64,000 nucleotides of DNA from Serratia quinivorans (lineage in GTDB: Bacteria; Pseudomonadota; Gammaproteobacteria; Enterobacterales; Enterobacteriaceae). The position numbers and the translations under genes are program-made. Position 1 is the first letter of the stretch; every line of letters starts with the position of its first letter. Where the stretch lies: the NCBI GenBank assembly GCA_900457075.1, contig UGYN01000002.1, forward strand, positions 310,001 through 374,000, given 5' to 3'. Below the pieces are notes generated by a model. That model saw nothing but the letters and a program-made list of their open reading frames with translations, had not been told where the DNA came from and did not search any database. Positions 17,670 to 27,885 of the stretch are shown here, in pieces.

Positions 17670-19724
17670 TTAGGGTTTCTTCTGCGAGGGTACGCCGAGA
17701 TCCTGCAGTTGTTCAACGAACACCGACGGGCGCTCGCGATCCTGCAATAACCACACCTGATGCTTGGCGCGAGTTAACGCCACATACAGCAGTCGCCGCT
17801 CCTCGGCATCCGGGAAGTCTTCCGGCTGCGGCAACAGAACGTCTTCTAATATCGACTCACGCGCGACCGCAGGAAAACCGTCGTTTCCCTGGTGCAAACC
17901 GGCGATAATCACGTACTCGGCCTGCTGCCCTTTGCTGGCGTGGATGGTCATAAACTCGATGGTCAGTTTAGGCCAGCGGGTTGACGCTTTTGACAACGCC
18001 TGCGGCTTCAGATGATGGTAACGTGCCAACACCAGAATCCGCTCTTCGGGCTTGGCATAGCCACTGAGCTTATCCAACAAATTTTCGAGTTGTTCATGCG
18101 GCAACAGAACCACCGATTTCTTGTTGCCTTTGCTCAGGCTGTTCAGCGGTTTCTTCAACTGGTGCGGGTTCTGCTGTACAAAGCGGTTTGCCACCTCACC
18201 AATGCGTTCATTGAAACGGTAAGTGGTGTCGAGCGCACATTGTGCCCCTTCGCCAAAGTTCTCGGCAAATGCTGTGGTCAGCGTCAGTTCGGCCCCGCTG
18301 AAACGGTATATGGCCTGCCAGTCATCACCCACGGCAAACAGGCAAGTCTGTTTGTTTTGTTTACGTAGCGCCGCCAGCAGTTGCGCTCGTTGCGGTGAGA
18401 TATCCTGAAATTCATCAACCAGAATATGTTTCCACGGGCTGACAAAACGCCCTTTCTCCAGAATATTGACCGCCTGATGGATCAGGCCAGAGAAGTCTAC
18501 TGCCCCCTCATCTTTCAGCGCACCTTTCCATGCCTTGAGCAACGGTGCCATCAGCCGGATACGTTTTGAAAACAGGTCACGGACCTCTTCATCTGCCTGT
18601 TCGATCATTTCCGCCTGGCTACCGCCGTGCATCCGCATCAACCCCAGCCAACGTTCCAGTCGGCCAGCCAGCCGTTCTGCCAGGCGTTTATCCTGCCAAA
18701 AATCACCTTCCGGCACTTCCCATTCCAGTTCTTCGAGCAACCACTGGCGCCAACCTTTAGCCTGTGCTTTTTTTTCTGCACATTGCTGCTGCCAATGGGT
18801 TATCAACAAAGCTCTTCGAGCCTTACTGTCGGTTTCCAGCTGACTGATCGCCGGTACCTTGCGGTTGCCCTGCTGAATAATCTGCAGTGCCAATGCGTGG
18901 AAGGTTTTGGCCTGAATCGCCACGCTGCCCAGGCGCTCCTGAATGCGCTCGTTCATCTCTTCCGCCGCCTGACGGCCAAACGCCAACAACAGTATTTGCC
19001 CCGGTTCAGCCTCCTGGCGACGCAGCAGCCAACCGGCTCGCGCCACCAACACCGAGGTTTTCCCACTGCCGGCCCCGGCCAGCACCAACACTGAATCTTC
19101 GCCATTAACTACTGCGCGGCTTTGTGAGTCGTTCAGGGGGGAAGTTTCGATGTTCTGGAAGAAGTCGTGGTAGCTCTCCAGCATTCGTTCGGTCCACTGC
19201 TGATTACGCTGCCCGACACTTTGCAACCCATGCTGCAGCCATTGCTGACAAAGGAGATAATCATCCCGACAATTGTCAAATTGCTCCAGTCGCGCCACCG
19301 GCATAGGTAAGGCACCGAAAGACTCGCGAATTTGTTGCTGCAGCTTGCCCAGTTCGGATTTTTTAAACCACTTATCCTGCTGTTCAATACGCTGGATATG
19401 TTCAACCTGTTGCTGCAACACGCCGGCGCTAACTTCGCTCATTTCGGCGCTCCACTGTTGCCAGGCCTGCTGGAGATAGTGATAGAAGCGCTGGGTTTCC
19501 TGCCATTCGGTACCATGCAGGCGCACCACTTTCTCCTCCGGCAGCTCAAACTCCAGCTCGCCCCAGACGATGCCCCGCTTACACCGGACATGAATCAACT
19601 GATTGAAAGGAATAAGATATTCATGCTTCTCACCGCTCACCTCGACACCGGCGTGCAGCAACCGCACACGGTTGTAAGGATGCTGAGCCAGGTGTTTCCC
19701 CAGCGATGTCGCTTTAAGTTCCAT
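17670..19724 (-). CDS. helD: DNA helicase IV (HelD), UvrD/Rep superfamily
   Basis: The 684-residue protein equals E. coli HelD in length. After an N-terminal region of about 190 residues come the SF1 motifs: Walker A LVLAGAGSGKTSVLVARAGWLL, motif II ILVDEFQDISP, VGDDWQAIYRFSGA, and the C-terminal FMTIHASKGQQAEYVII and LLYVALTRAKHQVWLL. It is an ATP-driven 3'-5' DNA helicase linked to RecF-pathway repair. It is convergent with mgsA. Confidence 0.95.
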   Translation of the reverse strand: MELKATSLGKHLAQHPYNRVRLLHAGVEVSGEKHEYLIPFNQLIHVRCKRGIVWGELEFELPEEKVVRLHGTEWQETQRFYHYLQQAWQQWSAEMSEVSAGVLQQQVEHIQRIEQQDKWFKKSELGKLQQQIRESFGALPMPVARLEQFDNCRDDYLLCQQWLQHGLQSVGQRNQQWTERMLESYHDFFQNIETSPLNDSQSRAVVNGEDSVLVLAGAGSGKTSVLVARAGWLLRRQEAEPGQILLLAFGRQAAEEMNERIQERLGSVAIQAKTFHALALQIIQQGNRKVPAISQLETDSKARRALLITHWQQQCAEKKAQAKGWRQWLLEELEWEVPEGDFWQDKRLAERLAGRLERWLGLMRMHGGSQAEMIEQADEEVRDLFSKRIRLMAPLLKAWKGALKDEGAVDFSGLIHQAVNILEKGRFVSPWKHILVDEFQDISPQRAQLLAALRKQNKQTCLFAVGDDWQAIYRFSGAELTLTTAFAENFGEGAQCALDTTYRFNERIGEVANRFVQQNPHQLKKPLNSLSKGNKKSVVLLPHEQLENLLDKLSGYAKPEERILVLARYHHLKPQALSKASTRWPKLTIEFMTIHASKGQQAEYVIIAGLHQGNDGFPAVARESILEDVLLPQPEDFPDAEERRLLYVALTRAKHQVWLLQDRERPSVFVEQLQDLGVPSQKKP

Positions 19725-19889
19725 ATCGTCGCGCCATGACTATGTTGAGATTAAATAACGGATATCTGCCAGTTTACCTGCGATAAGCAGTGGCACTCTA
19801 GCGCTAAAAAAAGGGTAGAATAGATTTTGCGTTTTGATAGCAAACGCACCGCATCGCGGTTTGGCCATCATTAGAGCAGAATGACGACT

Positions 19890-20342
19890 ATGCGTACTGT
19901 ACTGAATATTCTTAATTTTGTGTTAGGCGGTTTTTTCACCACCCTTGGCTGGCTGGTCGCAACGGTGTTTAGCGTGGTGCTGATCATCACCCTGCCGCTA
20001 ACCCGCTCCTGCTGGGAAATCACCAAGCTGTCGTTACTGCCATTCGGTAACGAAGCCATTCACGTTAATGAATTGTACCCGGAAAAAAGCAATGCACTGC
20101 TTTCCGCCAGTGGTTCACTGCTGAACATTATCTGGCTGATCCTGTTCGGCTGGTGGCTGTGCCTGTCGCATATTGCCGCCGGGATTGTGCAGTGTGTAAC
20201 GATTATTGGCATCCCGGTGGGTATAGCCAATTTCAAAATCGCCGCCATTGCCCTGTGGCCGGTCGGGCGACGAGTGGTATCCGTTGAAATGGCGCAACAG
20301 GCCAGAACTGAAAATGCCCGACGTCAGTATCAGCAGCGTTAA
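19890..20342 (+). CDS. yccF: inner-membrane protein YccF
   Basis: This protein of about 150 residues has the YccF repeats: membrane segments in RTVLNILNFVLGGFFTTLGW and NIIWLILFGWWLCLSHIAAG, each followed by the conserved PLTRSCWEITKLSLLPFG or GIPVGIANFKIAAIALWPVGR signature. The start at 19890 matches homologues. An ATG three codons earlier (19881) is possible and neither has a strong Shine-Dalgarno. The function is unknown. It is followed after 26 bases by yccS, so the two are probably co-transcribed. Confidence 0.9.
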   Translation: MRTVLNILNFVLGGFFTTLGWLVATVFSVVLIITLPLTRSCWEITKLSLLPFGNEAIHVNELYPEKSNALLSASGSLLNIIWLILFGWWLCLSHIAAGIVQCVTIIGIPVGIANFKIAAIALWPVGRRVVSVEMAQQARTENARRQYQQR

Positions 20343-20368
20343 TTTTTTCTCCGCCTGAGGAGTTTTTC

Positions 20369-22504
20369 GTGCTCTCTTTTGCACCAGCAATACGCCGTTA
20401 TGCCTACAACAGCAATCTGCTTTATGATCTGCGCATCTTCATTGCACTGGCTGGTGCGGCCGCCGTACCCTGGTGGTTAGCCATTCCCAAGCTCACCATT
20501 CCCCTGACTCTGGGGGTGGTGGCAGCGGCGTTGACCGATCTGGATGATCGCCTGGCTGGCAGGCTACGCAATCTGTTGATCACACTGGTGTGTTTTTTTG
20601 TTGCTTCCGCCTCCATTGAGCTGCTGTTTCCTTATCCGTGGCTGTTCGCTCTTGGCCTCACCGCCTCCACCTGCGGTTTTATTTTGCTGGGTGCCCTGGG
20701 GCAACGTTACGCCACCATTGCATTTGGTGCCTTGCTGATCGCGGTCTATACCATGCTCGGCACCTCAATGTATGACGCCTGGTATCAACAGCCGACGCTG
20801 CTGATCCTTGGTGCCCTGTGGTACAACCTGCTGACGCTGATTGGCCACCTGATCTTTCCTATCCGACCTCTGCAGGAAAATCTGGCGCGTTGTTACAATC
20901 AATTGGCAAGTTATCTGGATGCCAAAGCCAACCTGTTTGACCCCGACGTCGAGCATGATGCCGACCTGCCGTGGATGGACGTTGCCATGGCCAATAGCGC
21001 TCTGGTGACCATTCTTAACCAGACCAAAGTTTCATTGCTGACGCGGCTAAAAGGCGATCGGGGGCAACGCGGTACCCGCCGCACGCTGCATTATTATTTC
21101 GTCGCCCAGGATATCCATGAGCGCGCCAGTTCCTCCCACGTTCAATATCAGGCACTGAGTCGACAGTTTCGTCACAGTGATATTCTGTTTCGTTTCCAAC
21201 GCTTGCTCAGCATGCAGGCTCGCGCCTGTCAGCAGTTGGCGCAGTCGATTTTGCTGCGGCAAAAGTATCAGCACAATCTTCGTTTCGAACCGGCCTTTGG
21301 CCGTATTGAAGAAGCACTGACTCGCATTGCCATCACACCGGAAAACCGTGAGCTGACCAAAGCACTCTCGCACCTGTTGAAAAATTTGCGCGCGATTGAC
21401 GCCCAACTGGCAAATATTGAGTCCGAGCAGGCACTGGCCAGTGGCCTGGCGGAAGAGAATAGTCTGTCGGATGACCGGCTCACCGGCTGGAGCGATATCC
21501 GCCTGCGTATCAGCCGCCATCTGACACCTCAGTCTGCCTTGTTCCGTCATGCCATCCGTATGTCAGTGGTACTGTGCGTGGGCTACGCCTTTATTCAGTT
21601 TACCGGCATGCAGCACGGTTATTGGATCCTGTTAACCAGCCTGTTTGTCTGCCAACCCAATTATAATGCCACGCGTCGCAGGCTGGCGCTTCGAATCATC
21701 GGCACGCTGGCCGGCATTCTTGTTGGCCTGCCGATCCTCTATTTTGTGCCCTCTCTGGAAGGCCAGATGGTGCTGATCGTCATCAGCGGCGTTCTGTTCT
21801 TCGCCTTTCGAACCGTGCAATACGCACATGCCACCATGTTTATCACCCTGCTGGTATTGCTGTGCTTTAACTTGCTGGGTGAGGGTTTTGAAGTGGCCGC
21901 GCCTAGGGTTTATGACACGATTCTGGGATGTGCCATCGCCTGGGCGGCAGTCAGTTTTATCTGGCCAGACTGGAAATTCCGCCAATTACCGGCAGTTGTC
22001 AGTAAAACGCTGAATGCCAACTGCCGTTATCTGGATGCCATTTTGGTGCAATATCATCAGGGTAAAGACAACGGCCTTCCTTATCGTATCGCTCGCCGGG
22101 ATGCACACAACAGTGATGCGGAGCTGGCTTCGGTGATATCAAATATGTCTGCCGATCCAAAAGCAAATAAAGAAGTTCAGGAAGCCGCCTTCCGCCTGTT
22201 GTGTTTAAACCACACCTTATTAAGTTATATCTCTGCGTTGGGTGCACATCGTGAGCGTCTGAATAACCCCGCTACGCTGGACCTGTTAAATGATGCAGTT
22301 TGTTATGTCGATGGTGCCCTGCACCAGGAAGAACTCGACGACCGGCGCATCACTCAGGCGTTGGAAAGCCTGGCTGAACGAATTGTGCACACTGCGCCGG
22401 AGCCGGAAAGCAAAGATCAATTGGTGTTGCAGCAAATTGGGCTGGTCATCGAGTTGCTGCCGGAGCTTACTATGCTGAATGTGCAAATCGGCAAATCGGC
22501 TTGA
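20369..22504 (+). CDS. yccS: FUSC-family inner-membrane protein YccS
   Basis: The 711-residue protein has two blocks of membrane segments (about 20-160 and 390-520) separated by a long soluble domain, as in YccS/YhfK proteins. The FUSC-type motif HGYWILLTSLFVCQPNYNATRRRL lies at about 415-438. A GTG start follows GAGGAG. The family is related to efflux-type carriers (AaeB-like), but the substrate of YccS is not known. The stop abuts the stop of tfoX with no spacer. Confidence 0.9.
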   Translation: MLSFAPAIRRYAYNSNLLYDLRIFIALAGAAAVPWWLAIPKLTIPLTLGVVAAALTDLDDRLAGRLRNLLITLVCFFVASASIELLFPYPWLFALGLTASTCGFILLGALGQRYATIAFGALLIAVYTMLGTSMYDAWYQQPTLLILGALWYNLLTLIGHLIFPIRPLQENLARCYNQLASYLDAKANLFDPDVEHDADLPWMDVAMANSALVTILNQTKVSLLTRLKGDRGQRGTRRTLHYYFVAQDIHERASSSHVQYQALSRQFRHSDILFRFQRLLSMQARACQQLAQSILLRQKYQHNLRFEPAFGRIEEALTRIAITPENRELTKALSHLLKNLRAIDAQLANIESEQALASGLAEENSLSDDRLTGWSDIRLRISRHLTPQSALFRHAIRMSVVLCVGYAFIQFTGMQHGYWILLTSLFVCQPNYNATRRRLALRIIGTLAGILVGLPILYFVPSLEGQMVLIVISGVLFFAFRTVQYAHATMFITLLVLLCFNLLGEGFEVAAPRVYDTILGCAIAWAAVSFIWPDWKFRQLPAVVSKTLNANCRYLDAILVQYHQGKDNGLPYRIARRDAHNSDAELASVISNMSADPKANKEVQEAAFRLLCLNHTLLSYISALGAHRERLNNPATLDLLNDAVCYVDGALHQEELDDRRITQALESLAERIVHTAPEPESKDQLVLQQIGLVIELLPELTMLNVQIGKSA

Positions 22505-23164
22505 TCACCCGGGGCCTTTTATCAGGCCCCGGACTCCCGGATTATGTCCGTGACTAAGTAACGACATGGTACGTTCAAACCAATTCGTCAGCTCACTGCG
22601 CATTTCCGAGGGTAAAGCGGCATGATGATAGCCGGCGATAGCCCCTCCCAGAGAAAGCAGTACCCGCAATCCTAAATTGCGTTGCTGTTGCAACATTCGA
22701 AGATAACTGCGTTTGGCACCGTTCAGGCGCAAATCATAAACATTATGAATGCCCGCCCGCCAAAGTAACCGTTCCATATTGATGTCGATGTTCGGCAAGG
22801 TTTTCAGCCGTCCCTGGTTATCCGTTTTAACCTTGAGTTCCCGGCGCGCTTCCCGAATAGCCTGCCAGGCTAACCCCACAAGTTCCCTCCTGTCGCGCCA
22901 CAGCGTTTCATCAACCCAGTAATAACGCATGGTAATAGGTACCCCTCGTTTGGAGTACACCATATTAACCATTCCGCGAGACCGAAAAGTAGGCTCCAGG
23001 CTATCCGTCGCACGAAGATACAGCTCCCCTTCTGCAATCACAGCGAACATGACGCCATCGGCCAGCAGCCCATAACCGCCAAATTGCGAGCGTGTAGTAA
23101 TGCCGCCTAATGCGTAAAAATACGCTTTGGCCTGCACGATCCTTCCACTTGATGTCCCTTTCAT
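22505..23164 (-). CDS. sxy: competence regulator Sxy/TfoX
   Basis: The 219-residue protein has the two TfoX domains: N-terminal (TRSQFGGYGLLADGVMFAVIAEGELYLR, about 25-100) and C-terminal (NIDINMERLLWRAGIHNVYDLRLNGAKRSYLRM, about 123-160). Sxy works with CRP to turn on genes with CRP-S sites, including competence pilus and DNA-uptake genes. It is divergent from sulA, as in E. coli, and convergent with yccS. Confidence 0.92.
   Translation of the reverse strand: MKGTSSGRIVQAKAYFYALGGITTRSQFGGYGLLADGVMFAVIAEGELYLRATDSLEPTFRSRGMVNMVYSKRGVPITMRYYWVDETLWRDRRELVGLAWQAIREARRELKVKTDNQGRLKTLPNIDINMERLLWRAGIHNVYDLRLNGAKRSYLRMLQQQRNLGLRVLLSLGGAIAGYHHAALPSEMRSELTNWFERTMSLLSHGHNPGVRGLIKGPG
22509..22532. 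terminator. GC-rich hairpin at the yccS/sxy convergence, inside the sxy 3' end
   Basis: A perfect 9-bp stem (CCGGGGCCT / AGGCCCCGG) with a TTTATC loop covers the last codons of sxy and starts five bases after the yccS stop. It has no T-run, so it may act as an mRNA 3' barrier rather than a full intrinsic terminator. Confidence 0.5.
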
Positions 23165-23355
23165 AGCGTTCTCCTTGTGTAGATTAGTGTTCTATCATTC
23201 CCCACATCAATGAAATAAAAGTAACGTGAACAAGTAATTAGAAAAATACGCACTATCTGCAGTCATGCCAATCACAAACGTTCGGTGTATGAAAAATGAT
23301 CGCAATTATGCGAGGTACTACGAAGATTTGAGTTGATCTTAATCACAACCGGATG

Positions 23356-23375
23356 TACTGTATAAACATACAGTG
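23356..23375 (+). promoter_or_regulatory. LexA (SOS) box of sulA
   Basis: TACTGTATAAACATACAGTG fits the consensus CTGT-N8-ACAG. It lies 21 bases before the sulA ATG, where it would cover the promoter start region. Confidence 0.9.
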
Positions 23376-23396
23376 ACACTACGGGCGGGATACTTT

Positions 23397-23903
23397 ATGC
23401 GTACTCAATCACTCTACAATACCCATTTCAGCCACACCTCTTTTGCGGTGAGTAATGCTGCAGAGAGCACGAATGCCGGCAAAGAGAATGGCCTTATCAG
23501 TGAACTTGTTTACAACGAGCATCAGCCTGCAGTGGTACAATTATTGTTGCCTCTGCTGCAGCAGTTGGGTATGCAGTCACGCTGGTTGTTATGGCTGACG
23601 CCTCAGCAAAAACTGAGTAAGTTATGGCTACAACAATCCGGCTTGCCGGTTGGAAAAGTGGTGCAGCTGAGCCAAATTAACTCGCTGGACACGGTTGAAG
23701 CGATGGAAAAAGCGCTGCTGACGGGTAACTACAGTGTAGTACTTGGATGGCTGCCCGATCTTACAGAAGAAGATCGTCTAAAATTAAGGCGTGCGGCAGA
23801 ATTAGGTAACGCTTATGGGTTCATTATGCGTCCTCAACGTGACATAAACCCGGTTCACGGACACTGTTCCACCCTAAAAATTCACTCTTCTTTGTATCAT
23901 TAA
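23397..23903 (+). CDS. sulA: SOS-induced cell division inhibitor SulA
   Basis: The 168-residue protein ([16 protein letters not shown]...) has the SulA core: [39 protein letters not shown] and [32 protein letters not shown]. SulA binds FtsZ and blocks ring formation during DNA damage, and is then degraded by Lon. Its expression is set by the LexA box directly upstream. An earlier GTG falls inside that box and was rejected as the start. Confidence 0.93.
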   Translation: MRTQSLYNTHFSHTSFAVSNAAESTNAGKENGLISELVYNEHQPAVVQLLLPLLQQLGMQSRWLLWLTPQQKLSKLWLQQSGLPVGKVVQLSQINSLDTVEAMEKALLTGNYSVVLGWLPDLTEEDRLKLRRAAELGNAYGFIMRPQRDINPVHGHCSTLKIHSSLYH

Positions 23904-24261
23904 GTAAATTTAGGATTTTTCCCATCATTTTCATCTCCCTGCAAGGGAACCTTTATGGGATCAGGGACAAAGCGAGTGTGGCTGCGGTTCCGCGGCCCAA
24001 AACCAGGGTTAAAATGTTCGTTTTTTTCCCGGTTAATGTTAGTAAATATGTATATTTCTGCGTTTTTTTTTAGAGCTTTATCACATCACACTTGTAACTT
24101 TCGCGCCACGTTGTAGACTTTACATCGCCAAGGTTGCTCTATAACGCCAGATAAACTGGCAGAGTAACAAACGAGGGCTCAAACCTTGGCGAAGGAATTT
24201 AACCAAGGGCTTAAAACAGCTTTAAAGCTCATTGCCTATTTGGATGATAACGAGGCGCAAA
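23904..24261 (+). promoter_or_regulatory. sulA-ompA intergenic region with the ompA leader
   Basis: No gene is present in this 358-bp gap. The last 130 bases form the expected long ompA mRNA leader; its end (TTGGATGATAACGAGG, then CGCAAAATG) is the same as in E. coli, where the leader folds into stabilising hairpins and the ribosome site is bound by the small RNA MicA. The MicA link is carried over from E. coli, not shown here. Confidence 0.7.
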
Positions 24262-25341
24262 ATGAAAAAGACAGCTATCGCATTAGCAGTGGCACTGGCT
24301 GGTTTCGCTACCGTAGCGCAAGCCGCCCCAAAAGATAATACCTGGTACACTGGTGCTAAACTGGGCTGGTCCCAGTACCATGACACTGGTTTCTACGGCA
24401 ACGGTTACCAGAATGGTATCGGCAATGGTCCGAACCATAAAGATCAACTGGGTGCTGGCGCGTTCCTGGGTTACCAGGCGAACCAATACCTGGGCTTCGA
24501 GCTGGGCTATGACTGGCTTGGCCGTATGCCTTACAAAGGTAGCGTGAACAACGGTGCTTTCAAAGCGCAGGGCGTTCAACTGGCCGCTAAACTGAGCTAC
24601 CCAATCATGGACGATCTGGACATCTACACTCGTCTGGGTGGCATGATCTGGCGTGCAGATTCCAAAGCTAACTACGGTGCAACCGGCCAACGTCTGAGCG
24701 ATCACGACACTGGCGTTTCTCCGTTGGCAGCAGTTGGTGTTGAATACGCACTGACCAAAAACTGGGCTACCCGCCTGGACTACCAATTCGTTAGCAACAT
24801 CGGTGATGCAGGTACTGTCGGCGCACGTCCAGACAACACCATGCTGAGCCTGGGTGTTTCTTACCGTTTCGGTCAGGATGATGTTGTTGCTCCAGCACCA
24901 GCACCAGCTCCGGCTCCAGTTGTTGAAACCAAGCGTTTCACTCTGAAGTCTGACGTGCTGTTCAACTTCAACAAATCTACCCTGAAAGCAGAAGGCCAAC
25001 AGGCTCTTGACCAGCTGTACACTCAGCTGAGCGCAATGGATCCTAAAGATGGTTCTGCTGTAGTTCTGGGTTACACCGACGCCGTTGGTTCTGACCAGTA
25101 CAACCAGAAACTGTCTGAAAAACGCGCACAAAGCGTTGTTGATTACCTGGTATCTAAAGGTATCCCTTCAGAAAAAATCTCTGCACGTGGTATGGGCGAG
25201 GCTGATTCCGTCACTGGCAACACCTGTGGCTACAAAGCTGGTCGTGCTACCAAAGCACAGATCGCTTGCCTGGCACCAGATCGTCGCGTAGAGATCGAAG
25301 TTAAAGGTATCAAAGACGTTGTAACTCAGCCACAAGGCTAA
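24262..25341 (+). CDS. ompA: outer membrane protein A (OmpA)
   Basis: The 359-residue precursor has a signal peptide ([21 protein letters not shown]), an eight-strand beta-barrel (about 22-205), an Ala-Pro linker ([11 protein letters not shown]) and a C-terminal OmpA domain that binds peptidoglycan (about 225-350; [20 protein letters not shown] and [22 protein letters not shown]). The two Cys (TCGYK and [11 protein letters not shown]) can form the usual disulfide. The ATG at 24262 follows GAGG. Codon use is strongly biased, as expected of a highly expressed gene. Confidence 0.97.
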   Translation: MKKTAIALAVALAGFATVAQAAPKDNTWYTGAKLGWSQYHDTGFYGNGYQNGIGNGPNHKDQLGAGAFLGYQANQYLGFELGYDWLGRMPYKGSVNNGAFKAQGVQLAAKLSYPIMDDLDIYTRLGGMIWRADSKANYGATGQRLSDHDTGVSPLAAVGVEYALTKNWATRLDYQFVSNIGDAGTVGARPDNTMLSLGVSYRFGQDDVVAPAPAPAPAPVVETKRFTLKSDVLFNFNKSTLKAEGQQALDQLYTQLSAMDPKDGSAVVLGYTDAVGSDQYNQKLSEKRAQSVVDYLVSKGIPSEKISARGMGEADSVTGNTCGYKAGRATKAQIACLAPDRRVEIEVKGIKDVVTQPQG

Positions 25342-25356
25342 GCTACCACTCTTAGT

Positions 25357-25385
25357 AAAAAACCCCGCAATGCGGGGTTTTTTTT
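25357..25385. terminator. terminator after ompA
   Basis: AAAAAACCCCGC AA TGCGGGG is followed by eight T. The A-run on the other side lets it also serve matP. Confidence 0.92.
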
Positions 25386-25453
25386 CGACTAAATCAAATG
25401 GTGTAAGGAACAAAGAGCCACTTCCCTTACAGGTAACTGGCTGGCTAGCGGGT

Positions 25454-25912
25454 TTATTCTTTGTCTTTACCGAGAATAGCTTTTAAATCTTGCTTCAATG
25501 ATGACATCTGGCTGGCATACTTCTCTTTACGTTCCGCATCTTCGATCAACTGCACCACTGTTTCTGATAGAGTCACCCCACGGCGACGGGCCAGCGCGGC
25601 CAAACGCTGCCAAACCAGAAACTCCAGATCGATAGATTTTTTACGCGTATGTTGGTGTTCTGCGTTAAAATGACGTTTACGTCGTGCGCGGATAGTTTGC
25701 TTCATCCGGTTATCCAGTTCCGGATTCATATGGTGGCTAATCCACGTCAGCACTTTTACCGGCTCATTTTCCAGCTTCAGCAGCTCGTCAATGGCTTCCT
25801 GAGCAACGCTGTTTTCAATGTGGCGGGTAATAGCTTCCCCTTCCCGGTGCTTTTTCACCAGGTACTTCCATTTCCAACCGCTCTCCAGATTTTCCAGTTG
25901 CTGATATTTCAT
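25454..25912 (-). CDS. matP: Ter macrodomain organiser MatP
   Basis: The 152-residue protein starts [26 protein letters not shown], with the four-helix region, and ends in a ribbon-helix-helix DNA-binding domain ([37 protein letters not shown], about 91-128) and a short coiled coil. MatP binds matS sites in the terminus region, condenses it and delays its segregation. Its presence beside mukB-region genes fits the terminus-proximal location of this segment in relatives. Confidence 0.95.
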   Translation of the reverse strand: MKYQQLENLESGWKWKYLVKKHREGEAITRHIENSVAQEAIDELLKLENEPVKVLTWISHHMNPELDNRMKQTIRARRKRHFNAEHQHTRKKSIDLEFLVWQRLAALARRRGVTLSETVVQLIEDAERKEKYASQMSSLKQDLKAILGKDKE

Positions 25913-26100
25913 CGTGAGCTCTTCAGTGACCGCGTAACTTTATTAAGCATAACAGCTTTACGCCGAATTTCCCCGGCAATTACACCCCGTTTTAGACTGT
26001 TTTTTGCACAGTCATCGCTCGATGTCAAACTCCCTGACATCAACTGTAACTCTGCATCTATCAAGCTGCCGTTATTCTTGTATAATCGCCCTTTCCCTTT

Positions 26101-27873
26101 TTGACGATTGCATCTAACACTTTGACCAATAACCGACTTGAATGGCAATCACTGTTGCCGGACGTTACGCCTTATCAAGCGATATTTGATACCGCCGCGC
26201 AGTTGGCCCCCGTGTCCTTTGCCTCTATTCAGCCTCGGCTGGAAAACGCACTGACGCTGTTTTGCCATCCACAGTCACCACCGCGTTTCATGTTGTTGAA
26301 AGCGCAAGAAACGCGTGAGTATCTGGCGCTGATCGCCCAGGCAGTTGAACAACTGCAGCCGCAGAACACCGCGTTCAAGGGCAGTCACTATGTGATCCAG
26401 GGCAGCAAGGTCAGCGTAGAACCCGCCAGCCAGGGTGATGAACCCTTTGCCGCCGGTGGTGCCTGCGTGTATCAAGAGTGGGTTGAACCTGAACAGCTGT
26501 TTGGCTGCGTCCGGATCCACAATGGTGAAATCAACCTGCAGCCCGGCCTGGTGCATCAGGCCAACGGTGGTGTACTGATCCTGTCTGCGCGTTCTCTGCT
26601 GGCTCAGCCGCTGCTGTGGCTGCGTTTGAAGCAGATGATCACCCAACGTCAGTTCCACTGGGTTTCCCCGGATGAGACACGCCCATTGCCAATTACCATT
26701 CCAGCCATGCCGCTGGAATTGCGGTTAATTGTGGTAGGCGACCGTCACGGCCTTGCAGATTTCCATGATATTGAACCGGAGCTGAGTGAGCAGTCAGTCT
26801 ACGGTGAATACGAGGAAGATCTGCAACTCACCGAAATCGATGACATGGTGCAATGGTGTGGCTACGTCAATAGCCTCATCGAAGAGCAACAACTGCCACC
26901 GCTGGCAGCCGATGCCTGGTACCCGCTGATGATACAGGCAGTACGTCACAGCGGCGATCAGGGCAACCTGCCGCTGTCCCCACTGTGGCTCGGCCAACAA
27001 CTTTCCGAAGCCGCACTGTACGTCGAAGAAGAAAGCATCACTGCCAAAGCATTTGAAGCCGCGCTGAATGCGCGCGAGTGGCGTGAAAGCTATCTTGCCG
27101 AACGGATGCAGGATGAAATTGAGCTGGGCCAAATCCTGATTGAGACCGAAGGCGAAGTCGTCGGTCAGATCAATGGCCTGTCGGTGCTGGAATACCCTGG
27201 CCATCCGCGCAGTTTCGGTGAACCCTCCCGTATCAGCTGTGTCGTACATCTTGGCGATGGTGAATTCACCGACGTTGAGCGCAAAGCCGAGCTTGGCGGC
27301 AATCTGCATGCCAAGGGCATGATGATTATGCAGGCGTTCCTGATTTCTGAACTGGAGCTGGACCAACCGCTGCCCTTCTCTGCTTCGATCGTGTTTGAAC
27401 AATCTTATGGCGAAGTGGACGGTGACAGCGCCTCATTGGCTGAGCTGTGTGCGCTCATCAGCGCACTGTCACTACAGCCAATTACCCAGCAGATTGCAGT
27501 AACCGGTTCTGTCGACCAATTCGGTAATGTGCAGCCGATTGGCGGCGTTAACGAAAAAATCGAAGGTTTTTTTGAAGTTTGCCAACGTCGGGGTTTGACC
27601 GGCAAACAGGGCATTATTCTGCCCGCCACCAATGTGCGCCATCTGTGTCTGCATCAGGACGTGGTCGATGCGGTGCGCGAGGGACAGTTCCATCTGTGGG
27701 CCGTCAATAGCGCTGCGGAAGCCTTGCCATTACTCACCGGTTACCCCTACTCTGATGAACAGCAACCGAACCTGTTAGCTGCCATTCAGGAACGGATAGC
27801 ACAGGTGAATCCGCAGGAACGCCGGCGCTGGCCATGGCCGCTTCGTTGGCTCAACTGGTTCAACCACGGCTGA
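26101..27873 (+). CDS. lonH: Lon-like protease domain protein LonH (YcbZ)
   Basis: The 590-residue protein lacks a full AAA ATPase module but has a C-terminal Lon protease domain with Ser443 in EVDGDSASLAELCAL and Lys486 in QPIGGVNEKIEGFF, the Ser-Lys dyad. The N-terminal half resembles E. coli YcbZ, including EQLFGCLR-like and LQPGLVHQANGGVLILSARSLL stretches. The start is taken as TTG at 26101, because homologues begin MTI; no strong Shine-Dalgarno is seen, so the start is uncertain. The 3' end overlaps the fabA control region. Confidence 0.85.
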   Translation: MTIASNTLTNNRLEWQSLLPDVTPYQAIFDTAAQLAPVSFASIQPRLENALTLFCHPQSPPRFMLLKAQETREYLALIAQAVEQLQPQNTAFKGSHYVIQGSKVSVEPASQGDEPFAAGGACVYQEWVEPEQLFGCVRIHNGEINLQPGLVHQANGGVLILSARSLLAQPLLWLRLKQMITQRQFHWVSPDETRPLPITIPAMPLELRLIVVGDRHGLADFHDIEPELSEQSVYGEYEEDLQLTEIDDMVQWCGYVNSLIEEQQLPPLAADAWYPLMIQAVRHSGDQGNLPLSPLWLGQQLSEAALYVEEESITAKAFEAALNAREWRESYLAERMQDEIELGQILIETEGEVVGQINGLSVLEYPGHPRSFGEPSRISCVVHLGDGEFTDVERKAELGGNLHAKGMMIMQAFLISELELDQPLPFSASIVFEQSYGEVDGDSASLAELCALISALSLQPITQQIAVTGSVDQFGNVQPIGGVNEKIEGFFEVCQRRGLTGKQGIILPATNVRHLCLHQDVVDAVREGQFHLWAVNSAAEALPLLTGYPYSDEQQPNLLAAIQERIAQVNPQERRRWPWPLRWLNWFNHG

Positions 27874-27884
27874 TCGGACTTGTT
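27868..27884 (+). promoter_or_regulatory. candidate FadR site upstream of fabA
   Basis: GGCTGATCGGACTTGTT closely matches the FadR consensus (CTGGTC-N-GAC-N-TGTT type). In E. coli FadR binds here and activates fabA when fatty acids are scarce. The site starts inside the last two codons of lonH. Confidence 0.7.
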
Positions 27885-27885
27885 C

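Noticed and set aside
24283..25131. Open frame of 282 codons on the strand opposite ompA
   Set aside because: It is a shadow of the strongly biased ompA codon use; the translation is Val/Gln/Cys-rich without family features, and ompA is certain.
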